A model generated the notes under the pieces. The model saw only the letters and a program-made list of their open reading frames with translations. It was not told the origin of the DNA and searched no databases. From Bartonella tribocorum (lineage in GTDB: Bacteria > Pseudomonadota > Alphaproteobacteria > Rhizobiales > Rhizobiaceae): a DNA stretch of 44,307 nt. The translations under genes and the position numbers were made by a program. Shown piece by piece: positions 8,055 to 18,175 of this stretch; positions within the stretch are counted from its first letter, which is position 1, and every line of letters begins with the position of its first letter. The stretch lies in assembly GCF_002778015.1 (NCBI RefSeq), contig NZ_NJPP01000014.1:1-44307 (forward strand), read 5' to 3'.

Positions 8055-8522
8055 TTATTCTTCTTCAACAATCATCGCAGCAATTTCTGCTTCAGCCACG
8101 CGGACATCTTCTACTTTTGCAACACACAAAAAACGCCTCATACCAGATCTCTTTTTCAAAAGCTGAACATGAATTTTAAGCTGATCACCAGGCATAACCG
8201 GCTTACGAAATTTCGCTTTATCAACCGTCATAAGGTAAACTAAATTTGTTTGCTTATTACCTAAATTTAAAAGTGCTATTGCTCCTGCCGTTTGTGCCAT
8301 AGCTTCTAAAATCAAAACTCCAGGCATAACCGGCTTTGCGGGAAAATGTCCCGTAAAATGTGGCTCGTTAATCGTTATATTTTTAATACCAATCGCTTCT
8401 TGTTCACCATCAATATCAACGATACGATCGATCAATAAAAATGGATAACGGTGCGGTAATATTGATAGCAGTTTTTCAATATCAACGGTCTCTAAATCTT
8501 TAATTCCTTCAGTGCTGATCAT
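8055..8522 (-). CDS. fabZ: 3-hydroxyacyl-ACP dehydratase FabZ
   Basis: Hot-dog-fold dehydratase of fatty acid elongation, cytoplasmic, 155 residues. The motif [17 protein letters not shown] and the active-site stretch [23 protein letters not shown] (split here as family blocks) include the catalytic His and Glu. [13 protein letters not shown] near residue 110 is also conserved. Its substrates share the 3-hydroxyacyl-ACP pool used by LpxA and LpxD on either side, which explains the grouping. The ATG at 8522 overlaps the region just after the lpxD stop, separated by one base, so coupling is likely. Confidence 0.96.
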   Translation of the reverse strand: MISTEGIKDLETVDIEKLLSILPHRYPFLLIDRIVDIDGEQEAIGIKNITINEPHFTGHFPAKPVMPGVLILEAMAQTAGAIALLNLGNKQTNLVYLMTVDKAKFRKPVMPGDQLKIHVQLLKKRSGMRRFLCVAKVEDVRVAEAEIAAMIVEEE

Positions 8523-8523
8523 A

Positions 8524-9570
8524 TCAGCTTTTCTCCTTTTTAACTTTTCCCATACTGCGCAACGTCGCTACTTCACGAAACCATTGTTTTAATGGTCGCG
8601 CTGGACTCCCTCCCCATTTTTCACCATCGGGAATGTCATTCATAACACCACTACGACCAGCAATTTGAACACATTTACCTATTACGATATGGTCTGCTAC
8701 TCCAACCCCCCCACCAAGCTGAGACATATCCCCTATAGATGTACTTCCCGCAATTCCACAGTGGGCGGCAATAAGGCAATAACGACCAACTTTGACATTG
8801 TGGGCAATTTGTACAAGATTATCAATTTTGCTTCCTTCTCCAATAACTGTATCTTGAAATGTTCCTCGATCAATCGTGGTATTGGCACCGATTTCCACAT
8901 CATCCTCAATAATAACGCGACCAAGTTGTGGAATTTTCTCGATTCCAGAAATACCCACAACATAACCAAAACCATCTTGCCCAATGCAAACACCAGGATA
9001 AAGCTGAACCCTATCACCTATTAGAGAACACTGAACGGTTACTCTAGGAGCAATATAGCAATCACGTCCAATACGACAATTCTCACCGATAACAGCTGTG
9101 GATGAAATAAGTGTTCCTGCTCCAATCTCAACATTTCTACCAATAACAGCTCCCGCTTCAATACACACATCATGGGCAAATTTAGCCGTTGGATGAATAT
9201 GCGCATGCGGTGAAATCTCCTTCTGTCCAAACCAAGGCATTGGCTTGACAGAATCAGGAAACAAAATACGACCAATCTGAGCAAAATCACGCTGCGGTGT
9301 GGACGTCACCAAAATTGCCATCGTGTCAGGAACTTTAAAAACAATATCATTCGTACAAAAAACAGCAACAGCAGAACTGTCCCGTAGAGCATCAGAAAAT
9401 TTCCGATGCTCCACAAAAACAAGAGATCCTTCTACAGCACTCTCAAGAGAAGAAAGAGTATTGATAACTTTATGAGAAAACTCTGGATTAAGAAGCTTTG
9501 CACCCGTCAACTCAGCAACATTTGCAACTGTTAATTGCTGGGACGGCGTAAAAAAAAATGTATCCGCCAT
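8524..9570 (-). CDS. lpxD: UDP-3-O-acylglucosamine N-acyltransferase LpxD
   Basis: Third acylation-pathway enzyme of lipid A, transferring a second 3-hydroxyacyl chain to the glucosamine nitrogen. The N-terminal uridine-binding domain (to about residue 110) is followed by hexapeptide repeats such as [20 protein letters not shown]. Signature blocks are [21 protein letters not shown] and [14 protein letters not shown], the latter holding the catalytic His. An additional in-frame TTG lies one codon upstream, but the ATG at 9570 with a GGGAGAG element about 10 bp upstream is preferred. A 60-odd-bp gap separates it from bamA. Confidence 0.95.
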   Translation of the reverse strand: MADTFFFTPSQQLTVANVAELTGAKLLNPEFSHKVINTLSSLESAVEGSLVFVEHRKFSDALRDSSAVAVFCTNDIVFKVPDTMAILVTSTPQRDFAQIGRILFPDSVKPMPWFGQKEISPHAHIHPTAKFAHDVCIEAGAVIGRNVEIGAGTLISSTAVIGENCRIGRDCYIAPRVTVQCSLIGDRVQLYPGVCIGQDGFGYVVGISGIEKIPQLGRVIIEDDVEIGANTTIDRGTFQDTVIGEGSKIDNLVQIAHNVKVGRYCLIAAHCGIAGSTSIGDMSQLGGGVGVADHIVIGKCVQIAGRSGVMNDIPDGEKWGGSPARPLKQWFREVATLRSMGKVKKEKS

Positions 9571-9636
9571 CAAAACACTTTCTCTCCCAGCTTAAGCTAT
9601 TCTCTTCAGGTTTGTCCTTCTTAAAAACCACTCAGA

Positions 9637-12033
9637 TCAGAACTTCGTAGAAATACCAAAGTTCAATTGCTGCAAACGATCCCCCTCCTGCTTTTTTATT
9701 GGCCAAGCATAATCAAAACGCAAAGGACCAAACGGAGAATCCCACATCAAACTCACACCTGCAGATGAGCGCCAAGCACTTTTAATATTGGTAACAGGCG
9801 GTTCACCCTTAAAAACAGCTTTATAATTATTGCCATAAAGCGTAGCAATATCCGCAAATACAGCACCGCGCAATCCAAATCCTTCCGGCACAACAGGAAT
9901 AGGAAACTGTACTTCAGCAGTCGCATTCATATAAGTCGTCCCCCCTAAGAAGTAAACTTCACCTTTACTGGAAACCTGACGTGGACCTATTCCGTTGTAT
10001 TTGAACCCTCGGATCATATCGGTATTTGCTTTAAACATATCGAAAATACGAACACCCTCTTTGCCTACTTCATGGATATAACCACCACCAAAGGAAAGCA
10101 AACCAACAATATCCTTCTGATCAGAAATAGTCTTGTACATCATCGCCTTCCCCGTGGTCTTCAAGAACTTTGCACTCCCACCAAGTCCTGCATATTCCTG
10201 AAGGAGATTCACATACCATCCATCATGGGGATTTCTCATATCATCAATCGTATTATAGGTTAAACCATAACTAATCGATGAACGTTTCCAAGGACTTTGC
10301 TTAGCTGCTTGAACAATCGCACCAGAATATTTCCCATATAATTCTATTATATCACTCTCTTTGTCGAAATCATACTCCCCGCCAAAATCGTATTCTTCCT
10401 GTACATAAGAATAAGCGACATTCGCAGATAATTTATTATTAATAGGGAGAGAAAACCGTAGTGATCCCCCTGTCTGTCGTACATCGTACGCTTTATCAGC
10501 ACGGTAAGTGCTGCGAAAAACATCGACACCAGCCGATAAGCGGTACCCTAAGAAATAAGGATCAACAAATGATAAATTATAATTACGGGATTTTTCTTGC
10601 CCCGCTCCTAATCCTAAACGAACGTACTGACCGCGTCCCCCAAGATTACGTTCAGTAACAGAAACTTCAAGTGACATACCAGGGCTTGTTCCCCCCGTTG
10701 TATATCCTCCAGAAAGGGAAAGATCTCCTGTTGAAGCTTCAACGACATCTATCACTAAAACAACCTGATCGGATTGCTCGGTGGGAACCATTGAAATATT
10801 AACGGCTTTGAAAAAACCTAAACTTTCTAAACGACGTTTTGCCCGCTGTAATAAAGTTTGATTGTAAGCATCTCCTTCGTTTAAATCAATCTCACGACGA
10901 ATGACGTAATCACGCGTTTTTTCATTACCACGTATATCAATGCGCTGAATATAAGCCCGTGTACCTTGTTCAATATTATATAAAATTGAAATCGTATGAC
11001 TTGCTAAATCACGGTTTCCCCGTGGTTCAACTTTAGCAAAAGCATATCCCGAATCAGCAACCTTGTTATTAATAGTTGCAACAGATTGTTCAATATCTTC
11101 TGCACTATAAATACTACCTGGCTGAGTCTTAAGCATCCTTTTCACAGATTGAACATCAATTCCATCAACATCACTTTCAACCTGAATATCACTAATTTTA
11201 TAGCGCGCTCCTTCATCAAGAACGAAAGAAATTTTATACGTATTGCTTGCTGCATCAAAAGTTGCTTTAGAAGAGACAACACGAAAATCTGCATAACCAC
11301 GATTATAATAAAAGCGACGTAAAGCTTCTTCATCGGCAGCAAGGCGCTCTTCACTGTAAACATCGCCTCCCAACAACTTCGAAAAAATTCCTGAAGATTT
11401 GGTTGAAATCACATCACGCAATCGGCGGCTTGCAAAGACACTATTTCCCCTAAAAGTAATAGCCCCAATCTTTGTTTTTTGTCCTTCAACAACATTAAAC
11501 ACCACATTAACACGCCCTTTTCCAAGGTTAATTGTTTGAGTGTTAATAGTGATATTATTACGACCAAGCGTTTTATAAGCTTCACGAATTGTATTTATAT
11601 CAGCAGAAAGCTTAGCAGAATTAAAAGGTCCATTTGGTTTTAATGAAATAAATCGCTTGAGATCTGGATCCTTAAAAGATTTATTTCCCTGAAATAATAT
11701 TTGATTAACAACCTCGTATTCTTTTACGAATACAACCAATTTATCACCTACTTGATTTATTTTAACATCATAAAATAAACCTAATTCAAAAAGATTCTTC
11801 ACAGCATGGTCAACATCACCACTGGAAACCCCTTGTCCAGCCTTTATACCTATATTATCCCGAATCGCCTGAGAACTTACAAACTTATTCCCACGAACCT
11901 CAATAGAACGGACTACAGATGCTTGTATTTCTCCAACAGCAGCAATTGACATAAAAACCGTTGCTGGGGCAATCATCCCCATCCTTAACACTAATACAGA
12001 TGCTGCATTTAAAAACTTTGAATTCGTAGTCAT
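9637..12033 (-). CDS. bamA: Outer-membrane protein assembly factor BamA (Omp89)
   Basis: Central beta-barrel of the BAM complex, inserting proteins into the outer membrane. 798 residues. A long N-terminal signal sequence ends near the ASVVRSIEVRGNKFVSSQ segment that starts POTRA 1. POTRA-domain starts are recognisable, for example IGAITFRGNSVFASRRL and IQRIDIRGNEKTRDYVIRRE, giving the expected five domains up to about residue 430. The barrel follows, with the loop-6 motif as MIRGFKYNGIGPR and a C-terminal Phe (FGISTKF) as required for outer-membrane targeting. It lies between rseP and lpxD, the classical alphaproteobacterial order. A 204-bp gap precedes it. Confidence 0.96.
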   Translation of the reverse strand: MTTNSKFLNAASVLVLRMGMIAPATVFMSIAAVGEIQASVVRSIEVRGNKFVSSQAIRDNIGIKAGQGVSSGDVDHAVKNLFELGLFYDVKINQVGDKLVVFVKEYEVVNQILFQGNKSFKDPDLKRFISLKPNGPFNSAKLSADINTIREAYKTLGRNNITINTQTINLGKGRVNVVFNVVEGQKTKIGAITFRGNSVFASRRLRDVISTKSSGIFSKLLGGDVYSEERLAADEEALRRFYYNRGYADFRVVSSKATFDAASNTYKISFVLDEGARYKISDIQVESDVDGIDVQSVKRMLKTQPGSIYSAEDIEQSVATINNKVADSGYAFAKVEPRGNRDLASHTISILYNIEQGTRAYIQRIDIRGNEKTRDYVIRREIDLNEGDAYNQTLLQRAKRRLESLGFFKAVNISMVPTEQSDQVVLVIDVVEASTGDLSLSGGYTTGGTSPGMSLEVSVTERNLGGRGQYVRLGLGAGQEKSRNYNLSFVDPYFLGYRLSAGVDVFRSTYRADKAYDVRQTGGSLRFSLPINNKLSANVAYSYVQEEYDFGGEYDFDKESDIIELYGKYSGAIVQAAKQSPWKRSSISYGLTYNTIDDMRNPHDGWYVNLLQEYAGLGGSAKFLKTTGKAMMYKTISDQKDIVGLLSFGGGYIHEVGKEGVRIFDMFKANTDMIRGFKYNGIGPRQVSSKGEVYFLGGTTYMNATAEVQFPIPVVPEGFGLRGAVFADIATLYGNNYKAVFKGEPPVTNIKSAWRSSAGVSLMWDSPFGPLRFDYAWPIKKQEGDRLQQLNFGISTKF

Positions 12034-12237
12034 TGGCTTTTTTACCTTACTCTTGTTCTTTGGACACGATGCCTTAAAAAGCTAACTGCCATAACAACCT
12101 TTTTACAGCGAGACTTTTTCATCCCTTAATTACTCATTATAATGTACAACGCCACAATATTTTGCAGACATGGTAAACAACCTTCAAGTCATTTTTGCTA
12201 CTATTACCTAATTTACAAAGCATTTTCTATAATTTAA

Positions 12238-13386
12238 TTAGCTAAACCAACAAAAATAATCATTAAAGAAGACAAAAAGCATAAAAAGAAGAACAAGGGA
12301 AAAACCTAAACGAAAAACAATTCCCTGAGTTTTAGCGGATGTTTTCCTCCCAGTAATGACCTCAATGACATGAAATAAAAGATGCCCACCATCAAGCGGT
12401 GGAATCGGAAAAAGGTTAATAAGCCCAACGCTTATTGAAAGAAAAGCAGCCAAATTCAACAAAGAGATAAAACCTGTCTCGCTCACTTTCCAAGCAACTT
12501 TAACGGTCTTAGAAGGCCCACTTAGCCGACAACGATCTTCTTTTCCTACGATTAAACGACTCATAAAAAGAATAGTTTGAGTGCTAATAAACACGGTACG
12601 GTTTAACGCTTCTCTTATAGCTGCTAGAAAACCATAGCGAATATGTTTTATATAAGCTGGGTCTAAACGCGCCGGATTATTTACATCAACAGGAACACCT
12701 ACACCAATCATAGGACTTTGTGTTTTATTCCCAAACCCATCATCTCGCTCAACAACTTTTGGGGTAATGACTGTTGTAAATGCCTGCCCCATACGTTCTA
12801 TTTTAAACTCTATCGGTTCTCTTCCATAAAAAGCAACATAATTCATCAAATCTTCAAAACTTTTAACCTGTCGACCATCCATTTCAACAAAACGGTCTCC
12901 TAATTCCAAACCGGACTGAATAGCAGGGCTCTCTTTTACCAAAAAACCCACAACAGGTTCAATGGCAACACGACCATAAGTAAAGAAAAAAAATGTTAGA
13001 GTAATAACAGTAAAAAGAGCATTGAAAAAGGGACCCGCAAAAACAGTTGCGGCTTTTTTCCAAGCATGCGCACTGACAAATGAACCATCAACAATCGGAG
13101 ATGATGGAGATGATAGCGTATCGTTGTTTTCCTCATCCCCAACGAACTTCACATAACCTCCTAAGGGGATAAATGCTAAACGCCACTTCGTGCCATGCTT
13201 ATCTGTGTAACTGGCTATTTGTGGTCCAAATCCAAGTGAAAAAACTGACGCCTTAATACCACACCACCGACCAATAAGATAATGCCCAAATTCGTGCACA
13301 AAAATGATAATCATAACGATGAAAAGGATACCCAAACTTCTTAAAAGAAAATCACCCATAGTGACCATATAATTTAAAAGTCCCAA
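12238..13386 (-). CDS. rseP: Site-2 protease RseP (M50 family)
   Basis: Inner-membrane zinc metalloprotease of regulated intramembrane proteolysis, 382 residues in the longest form. The zinc motif HEFGH is at residues 31-35 inside the first membrane segment. A PDZ domain covers about residues 145-210 (ESPAIQSGLELGDRFVEMDG). The third metal ligand is in NLFPIPPLDGGHLLFH near the end. The reported start is a TTG with a good GGGGAG element 8 bp upstream; in-frame ATGs at 13368 and 13359 are alternatives. The cdsA stop lies 15 bp upstream. Substrates are not known from this window; in related bacteria it acts in envelope stress signalling. Confidence 0.93.
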   Translation of the reverse strand: MGLLNYMVTMGDFLLRSLGILFIVMIIIFVHEFGHYLIGRWCGIKASVFSLGFGPQIASYTDKHGTKWRLAFIPLGGYVKFVGDEENNDTLSSPSSPIVDGSFVSAHAWKKAATVFAGPFFNALFTVITLTFFFFTYGRVAIEPVVGFLVKESPAIQSGLELGDRFVEMDGRQVKSFEDLMNYVAFYGREPIEFKIERMGQAFTTVITPKVVERDDGFGNKTQSPMIGVGVPVDVNNPARLDPAYIKHIRYGFLAAIREALNRTVFISTQTILFMSRLIVGKEDRCRLSGPSKTVKVAWKVSETGFISLLNLAAFLSISVGLINLFPIPPLDGGHLLFHVIEVITGRKTSAKTQGIVFRLGFSLVLLFMLFVFFNDYFCWFS

Positions 13387-13401
13387 AATATCTTCTCCCC
13401 A

Positions 13402-14229
13402 TTAAATCATACTAAAAAGATTAAAAGGTGCATCCATATCAGACATCAATGAACCAATTAAATAAAGGAGACAAGCCGCCCCTACCAATCCATCCATACG
13501 ATCCATAAAACCACCATGTCCAGGCAATAAAGAACCGGAATCTTTAACAGAAAAGCGTCTTTTAAGCCATGATTGTCCTAAATCACTCAATTGTGAAATA
13601 ATTGACAAAACAACTGGAAGGATTAGCACAAAAAAACTTGCTAAATTTATATCAAAAAATCCAACAGAAACCCATATACCTGCGAAAACGCCGACACATG
13701 TACCACCAAGTGCTCCTGACCATGTTTTATTGGGAGAAAATCGTGGCGCTAATTTAGGCCCCCCCAATGCACGTCCGATAAAATATCCACCGATATCGGT
13801 TCCCCATACTACCGAAAATAAGAAAATAACAACTTGGAACCCCAACATCTCATGATCCCGTAAAAAGCATAAAGCCGCCACAGGAAAAGATGCATATAAA
13901 AAACCACAAAAAACCCAACCACTGTTTTTTATAGATATAATAGCCAAAACCGCAGCCAACACGATTAAAACACAAAAAACCAATGAAGCAGATACATTCA
14001 ACACTAAAAGAAAGCCAAAAAACAAATAAAAAATGCTTACTAATATCTTTTGTAAAACACACCACTTCTCTTGAGTAATACGTATCCACTCATAAAGAAT
14101 AAAACCGCCAATACACCACGCAAACAGAAAAAAGGAGACCCCTCCCAACCATGTTAGATACAAAGCAATAACGCCAAATACAAAAGCTGTTAGAACACGA
14201 TAAACCAAATTAGACAAAACAACATCCAA
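13402..14229 (-). CDS. cdsA: Phosphatidate cytidylyltransferase CdsA
   Basis: Inner-membrane enzyme making CDP-diacylglycerol from phosphatidate and CTP, about 275 residues with eight or so hydrophobic segments. The family signature is complete near the C-terminus: SWLKRRFSVKDSGSLLPGH followed by GGFMDRMDGL, with KTWSGALGG upstream. The frame has no ATG at its start; the reported start is a TTG at 14229 without a clear ribosome binding site. The position between rseP and the frr side matches the usual frr-uppS-cdsA order, but intact uppS is missing upstream. The unusual start may be a consequence of decay of the upstream gene. Confidence 0.9.
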   Translation of the reverse strand: MDVVLSNLVYRVLTAFVFGVIALYLTWLGGVSFFLFAWCIGGFILYEWIRITQEKWCVLQKILVSIFYLFFGFLLVLNVSASLVFCVLIVLAAVLAIISIKNSGWVFCGFLYASFPVAALCFLRDHEMLGFQVVIFLFSVVWGTDIGGYFIGRALGGPKLAPRFSPNKTWSGALGGTCVGVFAGIWVSVGFFDINLASFFVLILPVVLSIISQLSDLGQSWLKRRFSVKDSGSLLPGHGGFMDRMDGLVGAACLLYLIGSLMSDMDAPFNLFSMI

Positions 14230-14327
14230 CCAATAAGAATAGCAAACACAAGCTCTAAAATTGATGCAACAAAAACGGCCCTCTCGAGTATTTTCATTTC
14301 ATACTTGTACAAATCTCTCTTAATAAT

Positions 14328-14640
14328 TTACCACAATTGATCTAGTTTACCAAGATAGCGCTTATAAGACGAATAATCAATGAAAACAGCTTCAAAAATC
14401 TTCCTTATCAGGGTTAATCCTAAAATAAGTTTTCAAATATTTTCTAAAACATAAAATGAAAAAGCGGCTGTCTACGCCCCATAACATCAGCTTTCTTTAC
14501 CCTACGCACATGTTTTTAATGAACGATAAGAGCAAAGTATTATTTGTTGCACTATATTATTTCCCAAAACTCCATCTTAGAATATTTGAGAAACCCTCAT
14601 AATATTTCTCATCATACAGTTTGACAAAAACATGCTAAAC
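14328..14640 (-). pseudogene. uppS: Possible decayed uppS (undecaprenyl diphosphate synthase) remnant
   Basis: The interval between frr and cdsA normally holds uppS in alphaproteobacteria. Here it contains no open gene. At 14328-14418 on the minus strand one frame gives NPDKEDF and, after a one-base shift in a T-run, EAVFIDYSSYKRYLGKL before a stop. This resembles the UppS C-terminus (WPDF-x-DFEAAL-x-Y-x-x-RxRRFGG). At 14572-14595 another frame gives GFSNILRW, resembling the SNFLLWQ block, although its distance from the C-terminal piece is longer than in intact enzymes. The N-terminal MDGNGRWA motif was not found. The evidence is short and rests partly on synteny; 14641-14875 shows nothing convincing. 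Confidence 0.35.
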
Positions 14641-14875
14641 AAAAAAATCTCATTATGCTGTAATAGTGTCCTCCAGTAAAGAACAGAACGCACTCACAGA
14701 TTAAAGAATAAAAGCATCAACTCTTTCAAATCAATCTTTCCCCTATCGAAATGATTAAACAATAAAACAGCTCTCTGTATCACACCTTGCTATCACAGTG
14801 CACATCTATGCTCTTATCCAATAAAAATAATTTACACGCTGGGAATAGAATATCTTTTCTAGCGAAAAAATCGTC

Positions 14876-15436
14876 TTAAACGTGCATAATTTCAGATTCT
14901 TTCACGGCTAAAATTTTATCGATATCAGCAATAGTTTCATCTGTGAGTTTTTGAACTTTCTCGGATAAACCATGGGCTTCATCTTTGCCAATTTCACCAT
15001 CTTTTTCTAATTTTTTCAAATTATCCATACCATCACGACGAACATGACGTGTAGCAACACGCGCTTGCTCTGCATAGTGATGCGCAATTTTTACAAGTTC
15101 TTTACGGCGCTCTTCATTCAACTCAGGCAAAGGAATACGTAAATTCGTACCATCAGTTATGGGGTTCAAACCAAGACCAGAATCGCGAATAGCACGCTCG
15201 ACAGCTCCTACCATCGTTTTATCCCATACAGAAACGGAAAGCATCCGAGGTTCGGGAACAGAAATATTCGCAACCTGATTAATGTGTACAACAGAACCAT
15301 AAGATTCAACGGTCAACGGCTCTAATAAACTCGCTGATGCCCGTCCCGTCCGCAAGCCACCTAATTCATGTTTAAAAGCCGTAATAGCACCATCCATGCG
15401 TCGTTTCAGATCATCCATAATTGATGCAACATTCAT
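14876..15436 (-). CDS. frr: Ribosome recycling factor
   Basis: Cytoplasmic factor that splits post-termination ribosomes together with EF-G. With the ATG at 15436 the product is 186 residues, the normal RRF length, beginning [23 protein letters not shown] lies 8 bases upstream. A longer in-frame start exists at 15508, but it would overlap pyrH and add an atypical extension. Conserved blocks are [20 protein letters not shown] and [25 protein letters not shown] (in two adjoining stretches), with [19 protein letters not shown] near the end. It is the last gene of the rpsB-tsf-pyrH-frr set. Confidence 0.95.
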   Translation of the reverse strand: MNVASIMDDLKRRMDGAITAFKHELGGLRTGRASASLLEPLTVESYGSVVHINQVANISVPEPRMLSVSVWDKTMVGAVERAIRDSGLGLNPITDGTNLRIPLPELNEERRKELVKIAHHYAEQARVATRHVRRDGMDNLKKLEKDGEIGKDEAHGLSEKVQKLTDETIADIDKILAVKESEIMHV

Positions 15437-15473
15437 ATTTTTGTCTCCTTCAATTGTTCTTTGAAGCTTATCC

Positions 15474-16193
15474 TTATTCCGATACCATTGTAAAGCGCCC
15501 TGTTCCATTCAAGACTTTAGCTAAACCACCTTTTTCATGAATAGAATACACAATAATTGGTACATTGTTCTCACGGGCTAAAGTGACCGCCGTTGAATCC
15601 ATAACCGATAATCCCCATTGCAAAATTTCAACATGTGTTAATTGGTCAAAACGCTTAGCTGTAGGGTCTATCTTTGGATCTGCTGAATAAATACCATCAA
15701 CTTGTGTTCCTTTAAGAAGGACATCTGCACCAATTTCTGCTGCACGTAAAGTCGCAGCAGAATCAGTGGTAAAAAAGGGATTTCCTGTACCACCCGCAAA
15801 AATAACAACTTTTCCCTGATTCATATAAGCTATTGCTTTACGTTGCGAAAAACTTTCACAAATTTGTGGCATAGCAATCGCAGAGAGTACAACAGTTTCA
15901 ACCCCTAGTTTTGTCAATGATGTTCGCAATGCCAAAGAATTAATAGCCGTTGCAAGCATTCCCATATGATCACCTGTCACACGGTCACCACCATGCGAAG
16001 CAACAGCAACGCCACGAAAAATATTTCCCCCACCGATAACAACTGCGACTTCTATCCCCATCGCGCGCACTTCTGCAATATCATCAGCAATACGGTCGAC
16101 AACAGAAACATCAATACCAAAGCTCTGCCCCCCCATAAGAGCTTCACCAGAAGCTTTTAAAAGGATACGTTTATACGGAAGTGCTAATGCCAT
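15474..16193 (-). CDS. pyrH: Uridylate kinase PyrH
   Basis: UMP kinase of pyrimidine nucleotide synthesis, 239 residues, member of the amino-acid kinase fold. The N-terminus [15 protein letters not shown] holds the phosphate-binding Lys-Ser-Gly element. [24 protein letters not shown] and [16 protein letters not shown] are family blocks, and the last is part of the nucleotide site. ATG is preceded by GGGGAGattgtga. A gap of about 160 bp containing a hairpin separates it from tsf, while frr begins 37 bp after its stop. Confidence 0.96.
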   Translation of the reverse strand: MALALPYKRILLKASGEALMGGQSFGIDVSVVDRIADDIAEVRAMGIEVAVVIGGGNIFRGVAVASHGGDRVTGDHMGMLATAINSLALRTSLTKLGVETVVLSAIAMPQICESFSQRKAIAYMNQGKVVIFAGGTGNPFFTTDSAATLRAAEIGADVLLKGTQVDGIYSADPKIDPTAKRFDQLTHVEILQWGLSVMDSTAVTLARENNVPIIVYSIHEKGGLAKVLNGTGRFTMVSE

Positions 16194-16292
16194 TCACAAT
16201 CTCCCCAAAAGCACATTTACTTTTTGCTTTTGACACCACGAAGGGCACCACTTTTTTTCACGTGACGCCCTCACAAAAATTACCTTGTTTCC

Positions 16293-16335
16293 ATCAGAGA
16301 TTCTAAAACGAGCAATATGATTCTAAATCTCTGAT
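16293..16335 (-). terminator. Hairpin between tsf and pyrH (terminator- or attenuator-like)
   Basis: A perfect 10-bp inverted repeat, ATCAGAGATT at 16293-16302 and AATCTCTGAT at 16326-16335, lies just beyond the tsf stop codon on the minus strand. No clean U-run follows, so it may be a partial terminator or an mRNA-stabilising stem that separates tsf from pyrH expression. Confidence 0.4.
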
Positions 16336-16351
16336 CAAAAGTTTGCAATAA

Positions 16352-17275
16352 CTAGCCTTTTGCAGCAGCCGCAACCTCTGCAGCAAAATCAGACTCCTCT
16401 TTTTCTACACCTTCACCGAGTGCAAAACGAACAAAGCCTGTAATTTTTGCTGGAGCACCAATTGATTTCTCAGCGTCCTTTAAAGCAGTTTCAACAGTTA
16501 TATCAGGATTCATAACAAAAGCTTGAGAAAGCAAAACAACCTCTTCAAAAAACTTACGCATACGTCCTTCCACCATTTTTTCAATGATATTCTCAGGTTT
16601 CCCAGACTGACGCGCTTGATCTGAAAAAATTGCTTTTTCACGTTCAACAGCACCAGAATCAACATCTTGTGCTGTAAGCGCTAATGGATTGGTTGCCGCA
16701 ATATGCATCGCGACCTGACGACCAAAAGCAAGAGCAGCTTCTTTATTTCCCGTTGTTTCAATTGCAACCAAAACACCAAGTTTCCCAAGCCCATCAGCCA
16801 CACTATTGTGTATATAAGTCGCAACAACACCATTCTCAACAGACAATTTAGCGGAACGACGAAACGTCATATTTTCGCCAATTGTACCAATTGCATCTTT
16901 AATTGTAAGCTCTACGGTCTTCTCAGAACCCGGATAAAGAGAAGCAGAAACAGACTCAACATCACCTGGCGTATCCAAGGCAGCAGCGGCTACATTGCGC
17001 ACAATGTCTTGGAATCCATCATTGCGTGCAACGAAATCTGTTTCTGAATTAATCTCAACCAAAACAGCATGTAAATCTCTTAACACGACACCGATTAATC
17101 CCTCAGCTGCTGTACGACCAGCCTTTTTATCTGCTTTAGCTATCCCTTTTTTACGAAGCCAATCAACAGCAGCTTCCATATCACCATTGGTTTCTGCTAA
17201 AGCAGTTTTACAGTCCATCATACCGGCGCCAGATAATTCTCTAAGTTCTTTTACTTGTGCAGCAGTAACACTCAT
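16352..17275 (-). CDS. tsf: Elongation factor Ts
   Basis: Nucleotide-exchange factor for EF-Tu, 307 residues. The N-terminal UBA-like domain reads [20 protein letters not shown] followed by [19 protein letters not shown] and [13 protein letters not shown], all typical. The EF-Tu-contacting TDFVARND motif is present near residue 80. The core then contains [12 protein letters not shown]. The ATG has an ATAACGAGG element upstream. It follows rpsB after about 100 bp, in which a GC-rich stem is found. Confidence 0.97.
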   Translation of the reverse strand: MSVTAAQVKELRELSGAGMMDCKTALAETNGDMEAAVDWLRKKGIAKADKKAGRTAAEGLIGVVLRDLHAVLVEINSETDFVARNDGFQDIVRNVAAAALDTPGDVESVSASLYPGSEKTVELTIKDAIGTIGENMTFRRSAKLSVENGVVATYIHNSVADGLGKLGVLVAIETTGNKEAALAFGRQVAMHIAATNPLALTAQDVDSGAVEREKAIFSDQARQSGKPENIIEKMVEGRMRKFFEEVVLLSQAFVMNPDITVETALKDAEKSIGAPAKITGFVRFALGEGVEKEESDFAAEVAAAAKG

Positions 17276-17302
17276 ATTTTCCTCGTTATTCTATAACAGT
17301 GG

Positions 17303-17326
17303 AAGCGTGCAAATCTCCGCACGCTT
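17303..17326 (-). promoter_or_regulatory. GC-rich hairpin in the rpsB-tsf gap
   Basis: AAGCGTGC (17303-17310) and GCACGCTT (17319-17326) form a perfect 8-bp stem with an 8-base loop in the 99-bp gap before tsf. It stands out in this AT-rich genome. No U-run follows on the minus strand. It could modulate the ratio of S2 to EF-Ts message; the role is inference. Confidence 0.5.
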
Positions 17327-17374
17327 GTAACATTTCCTTTAGATAATAAAAATACCTTAATTAGACGTTTTACA

Positions 17375-18175
17375 TTACTCAGAAACTGCCAAAACCGCAC
17401 TTTCTTCCAAAACAGGTTCCACTTCTTCTAAAACAGGTTCCACAGGCACATCAACTTGAGCTCCTAAATCAATACCCATTGCACCTTGCTGACGAGCAAT
17501 CCCATCAAGGGCAGCACGCGCAAAAAGATCGCAATAAAGAGAAATTGCACGTGAAGCATCATCATTTCCTGGTATTGGATGTGTTACATCATCAGGATCA
17601 CAATTGGTATCAATAATAGCAATCACTGGAATACCCAAACGTTTTGCTTCTTGGAGTGCAATATTTTCTTTATTGGTATCGATAACAAAGATAAGATCCG
17701 GAACAGAGCCCATATCTTTAATACCACCAAGCGCACGATTAAGCTTTTCACGATCACGTTCAAGATTTAAACGTTCCTTTTTGGTAAAGCCTTGCGCTTC
17801 AGCAGCGAGAATTTTATCAAGTTTTCGCAAACGATGTATCGAATTGGAAATTGTTTTCCAGTTCGTCAGCATACCGCCAAGCCAACGCGCATTAACATAA
17901 TACTGGGCGGAACGATTCGCTGCATCAGCGATAATTTCAGATGCTTGCCGTTTCGTGCCAACAAAGAGAATACGGCCACCACGCGCAACAGTATCTGAAA
18001 CAAGTTTAAGCGCTTGATGTAAAAGTGGAACGGTCTGAGCGAGATCAATAATATGAATATTATTACGCTGACCATAAATATAGGGAGTCATTTTGGGATT
18101 CCAGCGATGAGTCTGGTGACCAAAATGTACACCTGCCTCTAAAAGCTGGTGCATAGTAAAATCAGGTAGTGCCAT
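17375..18175 (-). CDS. rpsB: 30S ribosomal protein S2
   Basis: Small-subunit protein S2, 266 residues. The N-terminus [20 protein letters not shown] and the blocks [40 protein letters not shown] and [13 protein letters not shown] are those of the family. The last 25 residues form an acidic extension with a duplicated PVLEE unit, encoded by a 24-bp near-repeat around 17402-17445. The stop lies 99 bp before tsf. The upstream 170 bp contains a structured leader candidate. Confidence 0.97.
   Translation of the reverse strand: MALPDFTMHQLLEAGVHFGHQTHRWNPKMTPYIYGQRNNIHIIDLAQTVPLLHQALKLVSDTVARGGRILFVGTKRQASEIIADAANRSAQYYVNARWLGGMLTNWKTISNSIHRLRKLDKILAAEAQGFTKKERLNLERDREKLNRALGGIKDMGSVPDLIFVIDTNKENIALQEAKRLGIPVIAIIDTNCDPDDVTHPIPGNDDASRAISLYCDLFARAALDGIARQQGAMGIDLGAQVDVPVEPVLEEVEPVLEESAVLAVSE

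Noticed and set aside
14190-14297. Hydrophobic 35-codon frame overlapping the start of cdsA
   Set aside because: No clear ribosome binding site, and AT-rich DNA easily produces short hydrophobic frames. It is mentioned as a finding with cdsA but not called as a gene.
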